This document shows positions 1-8,676 of a DNA stretch of 64,000 nucleotides, one piece after another. The notes below the pieces were generated by a model, which searched no databases, was not told the DNA's origin, and saw only the letters and a list, made by a program, of their open reading frames with translations. The DNA is from an uncultured Draconibacterium sp. (GTDB lineage Bacteria; Bacteroidota; Bacteroidia; Bacteroidales; Prolixibacteraceae), in NCBI RefSeq assembly GCF_913063105.1, contig NZ_CAJXYQ010000003.1, positions 62,001 to 126,000 on the forward strand. The letters run 5' to 3'. Position numbers and translations under genes: made by a program. Each line of letters opens with the position of its first letter. The stretch's first letter is position 1.

Positions 1-1021
1 TGCGCAACGGTTCGCTATCAATGCAAGCTTGTTTCCAGCCTTTTTCTGCAATTTCAATAGCATACGGAAGCGTTGCATTTGTTAATGCAATGGTTGAAGT
101 ACGTGGTACAGCACCCGGCATGTTGGCAACACAATAGTGTAATACATCGTCGATTACAAAAGTAGGTTCGGCATGCGTAGTTGCCTTGGTGGTTTCAAAA
201 CAACCTCCCTGGTCAACAGCAACGTCAACCAAAACAGTTCCGGGTTTCATGGTGTTAAGCATGTCGCGGGTAATTAAACGCGGAGCTTTTGCACCAGGAA
301 TTAATACAGCACCAATGATAACGTCGTTTAGCTTTACCATTTCCCGAATGTTGTATTCGTTACTCATCATGGTTTTAACGTTTGGCGGCATAATATCATC
401 GAGGTAGCGCAAGCGTGGTAACGATACATCCATAATGGTAACATCAGCACCCAGGCCAGCTGCCATTTTTGCAGCTTCGGTACCAACAATACCACCACCA
501 ATAATCAGTACATTTGCCGGAGGAACACCTGGTACTCCACCAAGTAAAACACCATAACCGCCAAATGTTTTTTCAAGGTATTTTGCACCTTCCTGAACCG
601 ACATACGGCCTGCAACTTCGCTCATTGGTACCAGCAGTGGCAACGATCGGTCGGCTAGTTCAACTGTTTCGTAAGCCAAACAAATCGACTTGTTTTCTAT
701 CATGGCATACGTTAATGGCTCGCACGAAGCAAAGTGGAAGTAGGTATAAAGAATCTGTCCTTCTTTAATTAATTTGTATTCCGGCTCAATCGGCTCTTTT
801 ACTTTGATGATCATATCTGCAATAGCATAAACATCTTCAATGGTGGGGAGCATCTTCGCACCGGCGTCTGTGTAATCATCATCCTGGAAACCGCTACCCA
901 GTCCACCTCCGGCCTGTACATATACATCGTGGCCTCGTTTAACCAATTCCGCAGCACCTGCAGGTGTTAATGCAATGCGGTTTTCGTTATTCTTAATCTC
1001 TTTTGGTACACCAATTATCAT
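1..1021 (-). CDS. ald: Alanine dehydrogenase, C-terminus cut off by window edge
   Basis: Catalyses NAD-dependent reversible oxidative deamination of L-alanine to pyruvate and ammonia in the cytoplasm. Reading the minus strand from the ATG at 1021 gives a protein starting MIIGVPKEIKNNENRIALTP, the typical Ald N-terminus with the pyruvate-binding Arg, followed by a Rossmann segment (VLIIGGGIVGTEAAK) and the segment VDVAVDQGGCFETT. About 340 of the usual 370 codons are present, so only the C-terminal tail lies outside the window. It is divergent from the aminotransferase at 1257, which suggests linked amino-acid catabolism, although this is inference. Close paralogues such as transhydrogenase alpha or saccharopine dehydrogenase-like proteins fit less well. 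Confidence 0.93.
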   Translation of the reverse strand, partial: MIIGVPKEIKNNENRIALTPAGAAELVKRGHDVYVQAGGGLGSGFQDDDYTDAGAKMLPTIEDVYAIADMIIKVKEPIEPEYKLIKEGQILYTYFHFASCEPLTYAMIENKSICLAYETVELADRSLPLLVPMSEVAGRMSVQEGAKYLEKTFGGYGVLLGGVPGVPPANVLIIGGGIVGTEAAKMAAGLGADVTIMDVSLPRLRYLDDIMPPNVKTMMSNEYNIREMVKLNDVIIGAVLIPGAKAPRLITRDMLNTMKPGTVLVDVAVDQGGCFETTKATTHAEPTFVIDDVLHYCVANMPGAVPRTSTIALTNATLPYAIEIAEKGWKQACIDSEPLR

Positions 1022-1051
1022 TTCTTAAAATATTTGAGTTTTTTCTTAGTT

Positions 1052-1059
1052 CAAAAATA
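1052..1059 (-). promoter_or_regulatory. Putative -7 box for ald
   Basis: On the minus strand this reads TATTTTTG, matching the Bacteroidota -7 consensus TAnnTTTG, 30 bases upstream of the ald ATG. No clear TTG -33 element is seen at the usual 19-21 base spacing, so the call rests on one box and its position. Confidence 0.35.
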
Positions 1060-1222
1060 GACCACTCGATATGACTAAAACATGATAAATTCTCAGGATT
1101 TCAAATAAAATACATTTTTACGATTGCTTTATGCAGAGGCTTTTAGGGAATTAGAAGTTAAGTTTGCAATAAGATGTTAATTTGTCTGAATTTATGCGTT
1201 ATTAATTTCAGATTGATAATCT

Positions 1223-1230
1223 TATATTTG
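1223..1230 (+). promoter_or_regulatory. Putative -7 box for the aminotransferase
   Basis: TATATTTG matches TAnnTTTG exactly and ends 26 bases before the ATG at 1257, a common 5' leader length in this phylum. The -33 element is not convincing. Confidence 0.4.
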
Positions 1231-1256
1231 CTTGCTTTTAAAATATATTTTATAAC

Positions 1257-2459
1257 ATGCCGACAGTATCAGACAGAGGAAGGATAATGCCTGATTCACC
1301 AATCAGGAAATTAGCTCCGTTAGCTCATGAAGCTAAAGAACGAGGGCTTAAAGTGTTCCATTTAAATATCGGACAACCCGATTTACCAACTCCTCCTGAG
1401 GCGCTGGCGGCAATCAAGTCGATCGACAGAAAGATTCTGGAATATACACCCAGTGAAGGAATTTTGTCGTTTCGCCAAAAACTGGCCAAATATTACCACA
1501 AGTTCGACATTGACGTAACGCCTGATGATATTATTGTTACATCGGGCGGGAGTGAGGCTGTAACTTTTGCTTTTATGAGTTGCCTTGATCCGGGTGATGA
1601 AATTATTGTGCCAGAACCTGCTTATGCTAATTACGAAGCTTTTGCAATTGTTGCGGGGGCAAAAATTAAATCGATACCCGGCGATATTGAAGAGGGGTTT
1701 GTATTGCCTCCGATTGAGGAGTTCGAAAAATTGATTACCCCAAAAACCAAGGGGATAATGATTTGTAACCCTAACAATCCAACCGGTTATTTGTATACGC
1801 AACAGGAAATGAATGCCATTCGTGACCTGGTAAAAAAATACGACCTCTACCTGTTCTCGGATGAGGTGTACCGTGAATTTTGTTACACGGGTGCTCCATA
1901 TATTTCTGCTTTTCACCTCGAAGGCATTGAGCAAAATGTCGTTCTGGTTGATTCTGTATCGAAACGTTACAGCGAATGTGGCTTGCGTATTGGCGCCTTG
2001 ATTACAAAAAATGCAGCTGTTAAAAAGAATGTAATGAAGTTTTGCCAGGCACGATTAAGCCCGCCACTTATCGGGCAAATTGCTGCTGAAGCTTCATTGG
2101 ATGCCGATCCGGAATACATGCTTAATAATTATAACGAGTATGTGCAGCGACGCAAATTTCTGATCGATGGGCTTAATCGCATTGATGGCGTATATTCGCC
2201 TATTCCGATGGGGGCTTTTTACACTGTTGCCCGCTTACCAGTTGATAATGCCGATAAATTTTGCGCATGGCTATTGTCCGACTTTCAATATGAAAAGCAA
2301 ACCCTGTTTTTGGCACCGGCTTCGGGCTTTTATACCGGTTCAGATAAAGGGCAGGACGAGGTGCGAATTGCTTATGTGCTGAATAAGGCCGATTTGGCGG
2401 TTTGTTTAAAAATATTAACCGAAGCTTTAAAGGTTTATCCCGGAAGAACTTCCAAATAG
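1257..2459 (+). CDS. PLP-dependent class I/II aminotransferase
   Basis: A fold-type I aminotransferase of 400 residues, the usual length for aspartate-aminotransferase-like enzymes. Visible features are the N-terminal substrate segment (LNIGQPDLPTP), the PLP phosphate-binding region around TSGGSEAVTFAF, the cofactor-ring motif CNPNNPTGYL, the Asp-Tyr segment SDEVYREF, the Schiff-base lysine in SVSKRYSECGLRIG and the C-terminal Arg region DEVRIAYV. SVSKRYSECG differs from the SxSK-x-x-x-x-x-G motif of classic AspC, so the substrate cannot be assigned from sequence. The ATG at 1257 is used; a second ATG at codon 11 would trim the N-terminus. It stands alone after a divergent promoter region shared with ald. 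Confidence 0.88.
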   Translation: MPTVSDRGRIMPDSPIRKLAPLAHEAKERGLKVFHLNIGQPDLPTPPEALAAIKSIDRKILEYTPSEGILSFRQKLAKYYHKFDIDVTPDDIIVTSGGSEAVTFAFMSCLDPGDEIIVPEPAYANYEAFAIVAGAKIKSIPGDIEEGFVLPPIEEFEKLITPKTKGIMICNPNNPTGYLYTQQEMNAIRDLVKKYDLYLFSDEVYREFCYTGAPYISAFHLEGIEQNVVLVDSVSKRYSECGLRIGALITKNAAVKKNVMKFCQARLSPPLIGQIAAEASLDADPEYMLNNYNEYVQRRKFLIDGLNRIDGVYSPIPMGAFYTVARLPVDNADKFCAWLLSDFQYEKQTLFLAPASGFYTGSDKGQDEVRIAYVLNKADLAVCLKILTEALKVYPGRTSK

Positions 2460-2523
2460 AAAATAGCTTCTAGATAATATTGGCAGGCATGCTGCGTTGG
2501 TATTAAAACGTAATCAGATAATT

Positions 2524-2904
2524 ATGCCTGCTACTCTTTCTTTTGGGAAAAAAATTGATTTGCTTGATAAAGACCATTTGGTGAGCCGAATTGCCTGTTT
2601 CCTTCTTGTTATTGTTTTTATTTTATACCTGCTCCCTTTTGATAAAGGAGCCACCGCATCGGTATTTGCCGGAGGTATGATTGGCTTATTGGTCTTACAG
2701 TTCTTTCTTCAATCGAAAGCTTTAAATATTATTTTGGCAGGAAGTATCTTTATTCTCAGTTTTTATTTTTTTCTGGCTGTTTGGTCAGAGTTCAATGATT
2801 TTGATGGGCTTACTAAAGCTGCCTGGGAGTTGCTGGTAATTGGTTGGGGAGGATGTCTTTTTATGGCAGGCCTGGCCTTTTTAATGCTCCGAAAGTATAT
2901 ATAG
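2524..2904 (+). CDS. Small integral membrane protein, unknown function
   Basis: A protein of about 126 residues with four predicted hydrophobic segments (ISRIACFLLVIVFILYL, an Ala/Gly-rich helix ending GLLVLQFFL, LNIILAGSIFILSFYFFLAV, and LLVIGWGGCLFMAGLAFLML). The frame stays open upstream to a TTG at 2497, which would add nine residues, but the ATG at 2524 gives a more natural N-terminus. It follows the aminotransferase by about 60 bases and could share its transcript. I do not recognise a family. Confidence 0.6.
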   Translation: MPATLSFGKKIDLLDKDHLVSRIACFLLVIVFILYLLPFDKGATASVFAGGMIGLLVLQFFLQSKALNIILAGSIFILSFYFFLAVWSEFNDFDGLTKAAWELLVIGWGGCLFMAGLAFLMLRKYI

Positions 2905-2934
2905 TAACAGGACCGATTTTGTAAAAAAAGTAAT

Positions 2935-2973
2935 AAAAAAAATCCGGGTTGAAAAAACAGCCCGGATTTTTTT
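2935..2973. terminator. Bidirectional intrinsic terminator
   Basis: The arms AATCCGGGTT and AGCCCGGATT form a 10-bp stem (one G-U) with an A-rich eight-base loop, flanked by A and T runs on both sides. It sits between the convergent membrane-protein gene and dapL and can serve both. Confidence 0.85.
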
Positions 2974-2993
2974 ATGTGTTGTAAATATCAATG

Positions 2994-4223
2994 TTACGAT
3001 AGATTTTTTACTCTTTCCATTGCTTCCAGTACATTTTCCCTGTCGGCAAAAGCCGAAAAACGAAAATAACCTTCACCGGCAGGGCCAAAGCCTGATCCTG
3101 GTGTTCCCACAATGTTTGCTTCATTTAACACTTTGTCAAAAAAGTCCCACGAGGTCATGTTGTTTTTTGTTTTCACCCAAACATAGGGTGCATTTACACC
3201 ACCATAAACTTCATAGCCAATTTCGGCCAGGCTTTCGCGCATTATCTTAGCATTCTCAAGGTAGTAGGCAATTACTTCTTCTACTTCCTTTTTGCCTTCT
3301 TTGGTGTAAATAGCAGCAGCTGCTTTTTGTACCGGGTACGAAACACCATTAAACTTGGTTGATTGGCGGCGGTTCCATAATGCTTTTACGGGGTGTGCTT
3401 TTCCTGCCGAATCAAAAGCAACCAATTCTTTCGGTATAACAGTAATGGCGCAACGGGTACCTGTAAAACCGGCGGTTTTCGAGAAACTGCGGAACTCGAT
3501 GGCTACCTTTTTTGCACCTTCAATTTCGTAAATCGAACGAGGAATACCTTCTTCAGTTATAAAAGCTTCGTAAGCCGCATCGTAAAGAATGATCGCATTT
3601 TTTTCGATGGCATAATCAACCCATTTCTTCAATTCTTCTTTCGAAGCAACCGTTCCTGTTGGATTGTTCGGGTAGCAAAGGAAAATCAGGTCAGGAGTTT
3701 CTGTTGGAAGCTCAGGAATAAAGCCGTTTTCTTTTGTACAAGGCATGTAAATAATTCCTTCGTAATGGCCATTTTCCTGGCAAGTGCCAGTTTTTCCGCT
3801 CATCACAGTAGTGTCGGCATAAACCGGGTAAACCGGGTCGCAAATGGCAATTTTATTGTTGTGGCCAAAAATCTCCTGAATGTTTCCGGTATCGCATTTC
3901 GAGCCGTCAGAAACAAAAATTTCATCTGCCGAAATATCTATACCTTTCTCCTGGTACGAGTTTTTTGCAATGGCTTCGCGTAAAAAAGCATACCCTTGTT
4001 CGGGGCCATAGCCTTTAAATGTTTCGCCTTTGGCCATTTCGTCAACACCTTCGTGAAAGGCTTTAACAACACTTGGTACCAGCGGCCGGGTAACATCTCC
4101 AATACCCATTTTAATAACCTTTTTGTCCGGGTTTGCTTCAATAAATTCGTTAACCCTACGTCCAATTTCCGGGAAAAGATACCCCGCCTGAAGTTTCAGG
4201 TAATTTTCGTTAATAAGTGCCAT
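2994..4223 (-). CDS. dapL: LL-diaminopimelate aminotransferase
   Basis: Converts tetrahydrodipicolinate directly to LL-2,6-diaminopimelate using glutamate, bypassing the succinylase/acetylase branches of lysine and peptidoglycan precursor synthesis. The 409 residues match the family length. Diagnostic features are the N-terminal [29 protein letters not shown], the segment [26 protein letters not shown], and the PLP lysine in [16 protein letters not shown]. It is divergent from the dapF homologue at 4395, placing consecutive pathway steps around one regulatory region. A partial -7 box (TATCTTTA on the minus strand, 4262-4269) lies about 40 bases upstream. Confidence 0.96.
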   Translation of the reverse strand: MALINENYLKLQAGYLFPEIGRRVNEFIEANPDKKVIKMGIGDVTRPLVPSVVKAFHEGVDEMAKGETFKGYGPEQGYAFLREAIAKNSYQEKGIDISADEIFVSDGSKCDTGNIQEIFGHNNKIAICDPVYPVYADTTVMSGKTGTCQENGHYEGIIYMPCTKENGFIPELPTETPDLIFLCYPNNPTGTVASKEELKKWVDYAIEKNAIILYDAAYEAFITEEGIPRSIYEIEGAKKVAIEFRSFSKTAGFTGTRCAITVIPKELVAFDSAGKAHPVKALWNRRQSTKFNGVSYPVQKAAAAIYTKEGKKEVEEVIAYYLENAKIMRESLAEIGYEVYGGVNAPYVWVKTKNNMTSWDFFDKVLNEANIVGTPGSGFGPAGEGYFRFSAFADRENVLEAMERVKNLS

Positions 4224-4368
4224 ATCTGTCTATTTTATAATGATTTTCAGCAATTGAGGCGTAAAGATAAAAAAATCTACCGGCAAGTATTTTTTCAAGC
4301 TCTGTGCCTTTATGGCTATTTAGATTAATTTAATGCGGGTAGTCAGCTTTTATTTCTATCATCTGTAT

Positions 4369-4376
4369 TAGTTTTG
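4369..4376 (+). promoter_or_regulatory. Putative -7 box for the dapF homologue
   Basis: TAGTTTTG matches TAnnTTTG and lies 18 bases upstream of the ATG at 4395, inside the 171-base dapL/dapF divergent intergenic region. This would give a very short leader and argues against the TTG at 4374 as start codon. Confidence 0.4.
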
Positions 4377-4394
4377 ACAAAAATTAATTTAATC

Positions 4395-5258
4395 ATGCAA
4401 AACTTTTTTGTAAAATCACACGGATTAGGTAACGATTATATCACCCTTAACCAAGATGAGATAAGCTTTAAATTAACAGAAAAAGCCATTGTGCGTATTT
4501 GCGACGTGCATTTTGGAATTGGTTCGGATGGGATTTTGTTAAAGGTGCCAAGCAATAACGCCGATTTTGGTTTGCGTATTCTGAATCCCGATGGTTCGGA
4601 AGCCGAGAAAAGTGGCAACGGCTTGCGTATTTTTGCGAAGTATTTGTACGATTATGGGTTTACTAAAGAAAAATCGTTTAGTATTGAAACACTGGGAGGT
4701 TTGGTTAAGGCCGAGGTAATTGAAGAGAAAAACAACAAGGCTAAAACCATTAAAGTAGATATGGGAAAAGCCATTTTTGAATCGGAAAAAATTCCTGTTG
4801 CCTGCGCAAATGAAGAGTGCATTGGCGAAGTGATGGAATTGGCAGAACGCAGTTACGAAATTAACTGTGTTTCGGTAGGGAATCCGCATTGTGTTATTTT
4901 AAAAGATGAACTTGATGAGTTGGAGATAAAAACCTATGGTGCTGAAATTGAAAACCATTCGATGTTTCCGAACCGGATAAATGTGCAGTTTGCCCGTGTG
5001 GTTTCGCCCAACGAAGTGGAGGTATTAATTTGGGAGCGTGGTGCCGGCTGGACACTGGCATCGGGTAGCTCGTCGTGTGCAGTGGCATGCACAGTGGTGA
5101 AGCGCGGATTAACGGAACGAAACCTTAGTATAAAAATGCCGGGGGGTAGCCTGGCCATTGAAATTGACGAGGATTGGGAAATTCGAATGACCGGTGAGGT
5201 TCGTGAAATAGCATCAGGAACATTAAGTGCTGAACTGCTGCAGGATTTGGAGTTGTAA
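4395..5258 (+). CDS. dapF: Diaminopimelate epimerase homologue with both catalytic Cys replaced by Ser
   Basis: Canonical DapF interconverts LL- and meso-diaminopimelate by a two-base mechanism with two cysteines. This 287-residue protein has the family framework: FVKSHGLGNDYI at the start, HFGIGSDGIL, LNPDGSEAEK-S-GNGLR, SVGNPHCVI and WERGAGWTLA-S-GSS. At the two positions that carry catalytic Cys (family motifs CGNG and ACGTG) it has Ser73 and Ser223. The Cys a few residues after Ser223 aligns with a non-catalytic Cys of the family. The location next to dapL favours a role in the DAP pathway, but activity with two serines is not established. The start is the ATG at 4395; an upstream in-frame TTG adds seven poorly fitting residues. 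It may be a Ser-type epimerase/racemase subfamily. Confidence 0.8.
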   Translation: MQNFFVKSHGLGNDYITLNQDEISFKLTEKAIVRICDVHFGIGSDGILLKVPSNNADFGLRILNPDGSEAEKSGNGLRIFAKYLYDYGFTKEKSFSIETLGGLVKAEVIEEKNNKAKTIKVDMGKAIFESEKIPVACANEECIGEVMELAERSYEINCVSVGNPHCVILKDELDELEIKTYGAEIENHSMFPNRINVQFARVVSPNEVEVLIWERGAGWTLASGSSSCAVACTVVKRGLTERNLSIKMPGGSLAIEIDEDWEIRMTGEVREIASGTLSAELLQDLEL

Positions 5259-5301
5259 AACCAATGCTTTTCAGCTTTTTAATAATGAAAATTTAGCAAC
5301 T

Positions 5302-7485
5302 TCAGATTTCCAGGTTGGTGATTCTTTCGCTTACCTTATAGCTGTAATCCGGGTATTCGTACATTGCCATTCGCGGTTCGGTTTGTCCTATTGAATAGCC
5401 AAAAACTCCTTTGTAGTCTGCTTTGCGTTCGCCCATTTCTTCTAACTGATCGAGGTATTCGGCAATGGACTTTGATTCGATAACAATTACCTTTCCCATT
5501 TTATGAATTATGGGACTATGGGCCCGAGTAGGGTCGTGGTCGAATTCCAGAATTCTTCGTCCGTAACGGGTAATTCCTATGGTGCGGAAAGTCATACTTT
5601 TTCCTACACCGGGAAGGTTAAGAATGCTTCGGTCAGTGGATAAAAACGAAATATCGGCAATATTGCATAATCCTTTTATATTCTCCACAATTTTATCGGG
5701 TTGCAAGAGCAGGTTTTGTGCAAAATCCATTTGATGTTCGGGGATGTTCCCAAAAATTTTCTCTTCCATACGTTCTTGCAGAACTCTTGAATTTGGGGTA
5801 AAGTTGCTTTTGTTTTCTTTAAAACCTTTTACGGTAAAAGTATAGTACGAGAGTACGCCAATTTCGTTTAAAACTTTTCGGAGTTTCGCACTGTGCCCTC
5901 GCCTTGATGCTGCGGCGGTAAAAACAAGCTGGTTGGTAACGGCCCATCCCGATTTTAGCAATAGCTGAATGGCCCGTTTTGATTCGGGTGTTATTTCCAT
6001 GGGCGACTGAAAATGTGTTTGTATAACAAACTGTTTTATGCCAATTTTTTGTGCTTTTTGTTTAAAAATGGCCAGCATTTTACCCAACTCGGGGGTTATG
6101 CGTTGGGGCAGGTAAGCCGGCAGTCGTGTTCCAATCCTTATTCGTAAAATTTCGGCAAATTTGTCGCCTTCCGCGCGCCTTTTGTTGTCCTCAATTTTGG
6201 CTTTTGCCATATTATAAATTGCATCCAGAATTTCTTTCAGGCTTTTGTTACTGCTCATTAAGGCATCGCCACCTGTTATCAGAATATCGCGAAGCTGAGC
6301 GTCGTATCTAAAATACTCCAGTAATCTGGGAAGACGTTCGGACCACGATTTCTCAGGTTTTAGCTTTTTCAGGTTGAAATTGTAACGGCCGCTTTGAAAA
6401 TCGTACATGCGCTGGCAGCTGGCACATAAGCCACCACAGGCCCGCCCAACTGTGTCGGGTATAAAAATGGCTACCTCGGGATAACGCCGGTGAATATTGT
6501 ATGATGGAATAAGCCATCCGGCAGCATTGGGTTTGCCGGGTTTAACTTTGTCTTCTTTTTCCCAGGCAACAATATTTCCAAACTCTTCAACCAGTTGCTT
6601 GCTGTAAATAACGTAACACCGAATGGCCAAATCGGCACCTACTACATAATCCGGAATGTAGGAGTTTAAAAGCGACAGGTAGTAGGGATTAACAAAAAAC
6701 GGAATGCCTTTTCGCCGTGCTTTATTTAACACCTTCATGGTTTCGTTCGTAAGGGTGTAATCCAGCATTTCGTTTAACAACTCGGGCGAGCGCACAGCAA
6801 AACGCAAATGAAAGTTGCTTTCTTGCCACCATTGCTCCATTTGAGCTTCTTTTTCGTAAAAGCTCAGGCCTTTCGCGAAACAATAGCGTTTGCTCGTTAT
6901 TTCACCACTGTCAATTTTTTCAATAAGGATGCGAATTATCCTCTTCTGATTGATTTTACGTAGTTTATCAACTTTTACATCCAGCCCTGATGGGTACTTT
7001 TCCATCCAGCTATTTAGTTGTTTACGTTGTGGAGCGAGGTGAGCATTTTTGCCACTTAACTGCCTGAAAAGTTCCAGCATATCTTTAAAAAAGGCAACTT
7101 TTGCTCCGCCTGTACCATTGTGTGTAGCCAGCCAAAGTAGCTTAAACGGGTTGGTTTTAGCCAGCTGTCCGCCAATATTCTGATCGGGAAACTCACTGCC
7201 TGCATGGTCGATATAATCCAAAATGCGTATGGCTGCCTGGTCTTGCCAGCTTAGTTTTAATGCCAGATCCGGATCTGTTTTTGTGTTTCTGTAATAATGT
7301 AATGCGGCCTGATTTCGTTTTAAAATCGGAAAAACCCAGTTGCGTATGGCTTCATGAATTTCAACTACATTTTCCGAATTGCGAATAATTTTTTCGAGAA
7401 CCGGGTTTTCATCCAGCAATTTTTGTAGTGTTTTTCGGGCACGCACCGAAATGCCCACCTTATCCCAAAAAGCAATTGAATCCAT
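5302..7485 (-). CDS. KamA-family radical SAM protein, large form (727 aa)
   Basis: A radical SAM enzyme related to lysine 2,3-aminomutase. The cluster motif CxxxCxxC is present as Cys350, Cys354 and Cys357 (CGGLCASC), followed by LITGGDALM, the SAM-binding GGE-like motif. A C-terminal PGVGK motif (Lys629) corresponds in place to the PGGGGK motif whose lysine binds PLP in KamA. About 220 residues precede the core beyond what KamA (about 416 aa) or EpmB (about 340 aa) carry; this N-terminal part looks helical and is rich in basic residues, with no motif I recognise. The gene stands alone between convergent dapF and divergent era. The substrate is unknown; a lysine or glutamate 2,3-aminomutase reaction is inference. 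Confidence 0.8.
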   Translation of the reverse strand: MDSIAFWDKVGISVRARKTLQKLLDENPVLEKIIRNSENVVEIHEAIRNWVFPILKRNQAALHYYRNTKTDPDLALKLSWQDQAAIRILDYIDHAGSEFPDQNIGGQLAKTNPFKLLWLATHNGTGGAKVAFFKDMLELFRQLSGKNAHLAPQRKQLNSWMEKYPSGLDVKVDKLRKINQKRIIRILIEKIDSGEITSKRYCFAKGLSFYEKEAQMEQWWQESNFHLRFAVRSPELLNEMLDYTLTNETMKVLNKARRKGIPFFVNPYYLSLLNSYIPDYVVGADLAIRCYVIYSKQLVEEFGNIVAWEKEDKVKPGKPNAAGWLIPSYNIHRRYPEVAIFIPDTVGRACGGLCASCQRMYDFQSGRYNFNLKKLKPEKSWSERLPRLLEYFRYDAQLRDILITGGDALMSSNKSLKEILDAIYNMAKAKIEDNKRRAEGDKFAEILRIRIGTRLPAYLPQRITPELGKMLAIFKQKAQKIGIKQFVIQTHFQSPMEITPESKRAIQLLLKSGWAVTNQLVFTAAASRRGHSAKLRKVLNEIGVLSYYTFTVKGFKENKSNFTPNSRVLQERMEEKIFGNIPEHQMDFAQNLLLQPDKIVENIKGLCNIADISFLSTDRSILNLPGVGKSMTFRTIGITRYGRRILEFDHDPTRAHSPIIHKMGKVIVIESKSIAEYLDQLEEMGERKADYKGVFGYSIGQTEPRMAMYEYPDYSYKVSERITNLEI

Positions 7486-7643
7486 GGCATTAAGTTTTAC
7501 TGGTGTTGCAGTACTATTTTAAGTTACTAAAAAAGGGGCGTAAATCAAAAGGAAATGGCCATATTCTGAGCCGGATGTTGCGAAAGTTCTGCCTTGAAAA
7601 TCAAAATATTATAGTGCAATGAGTGCCATTTGTTTATTTCGAT

Positions 7644-7651
7644 TATCTTTG
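7644..7651 (+). promoter_or_regulatory. Putative -7 box for era
   Basis: TATCTTTG, an exact TAnnTTTG match, lies about 65 bases before the era ATG at 7715. It falls inside an upstream in-frame open stretch, which supports the downstream start. Confidence 0.45.
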
Positions 7652-7714
7652 TGCCGGTTTTTAAAAAATAACAAAGAATTCCCGCAAGGGAAGGAACACC
7701 TAATAGTTGAAATA

Positions 7715-8599
7715 ATGACACATAAAGCAGGATTTGTGAATATTGTTGGAAATCCAAACGTAGGAAAATCAACAATAATGAATGCACTGGTAGGCGAAAA
7801 ACTGTCTATCATTACCCAAAAGATGCAAACCACGCGTCACCGTATAAAAGGCATTGTTAGCGGCGACGATTTCCAGATTGTTTATTCCGATACTCCCGGT
7901 ATTTTAAAGCCCAGTTACAAGCTACAGGAATCGATGATGAAATTTGTTGACACCGCGTTAATTGATGCTGATGTAATCCTTTTTGTTACCGATGTAAAAG
8001 AGAAAGTGGATAAAAATCCGGAGTATATCGAGAAAGTACGAAAATCGAATATGCCGGTTATTGTTTTGCTTAATAAAATTGATTTGTCGAACCAGGAAGA
8101 GGTAGTAAAGCTCTACAATCACTGGTCGGATACTTTTCCAGGGGCCGATGTATTTCCCATTTCGGCACTCGAAAAATTTAATATCGAACCAATTTTCGAC
8201 CGGATACTTGAACTGTTGCCCGAAGGGCCTGCCTTTTTCCCAAAAGACGAATTAACAGATCGAAACGAACGATTTTTTGTGCAGGAGATTATTCGCGAGA
8301 AGATTTTGCTGCATTACCAGAAAGAAATTCCGTATTCGGTTGAAGTGGAAGTAGAGGAATTTAAAGAAGAAGAAAAGATTATTCATATCCGATCGGTAAT
8401 TCATGTTTCTCGTGATAGTCAGAAAGGGATTATAATTGGTCATCAGGGAAAGATGATTAAGCGTGTTGGAACAGAAGCCCGAAAAGATGCCGAAGAATTT
8501 TTTGGCAAGAAAATATTCATGGAACTATATGTAAAAGTAGCCAAAGACTGGCGCGAAAAAGATGGTTCGTTAAAACAATTCGGGTACGATAAATTTTAG
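7715..8599 (+). CDS. era: GTPase Era
   Basis: Essential GTPase that binds 16S rRNA near its 3' end and helps mature the 30S subunit. The 294 residues match the usual length. GTPase motifs are in order: G1 GNPNVGKST, G2 region TTRHRIKGI, G3 DTPG, G4 NKID and G5 SALE. A C-terminal KH domain is visible (GIIIGHQGKMIKRVGTEARKDAEEFF-type region). The reading frame is open upstream to 7619, but family N-termini begin just before KAGFVNIVG, so the ATG at 7715 is chosen. It is followed 77 bases later by der, a common pairing in this phylum. Confidence 0.96.
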   Translation: MTHKAGFVNIVGNPNVGKSTIMNALVGEKLSIITQKMQTTRHRIKGIVSGDDFQIVYSDTPGILKPSYKLQESMMKFVDTALIDADVILFVTDVKEKVDKNPEYIEKVRKSNMPVIVLLNKIDLSNQEEVVKLYNHWSDTFPGADVFPISALEKFNIEPIFDRILELLPEGPAFFPKDELTDRNERFFVQEIIREKILLHYQKEIPYSVEVEVEEFKEEEKIIHIRSVIHVSRDSQKGIIIGHQGKMIKRVGTEARKDAEEFFGKKIFMELYVKVAKDWREKDGSLKQFGYDKF

Positions 8600-8676
8600 T
8601 TTTTACTCGAATTTATAACCTGGCAGTTGTAGGTTATTAAATTGTTGGGCTATTTATAAATTGAATTTCAGAAAAA

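Noticed and set aside
1383-1934. A 183-residue minus-strand frame inside the aminotransferase gene
   Set aside because: Antisense to a well-supported gene and without recognisable features.
3393-3983. A 196-residue open frame on the plus strand inside dapL
   Set aside because: Antisense shadow of a clear dapL gene; Arg/Asn/Phe-rich translation without domains.
4374-4394. TTG start giving a seven-residue longer DapF homologue
   Set aside because: Family N-termini begin at the ATG at 4395, and the likely -7 box overlaps the TTG.
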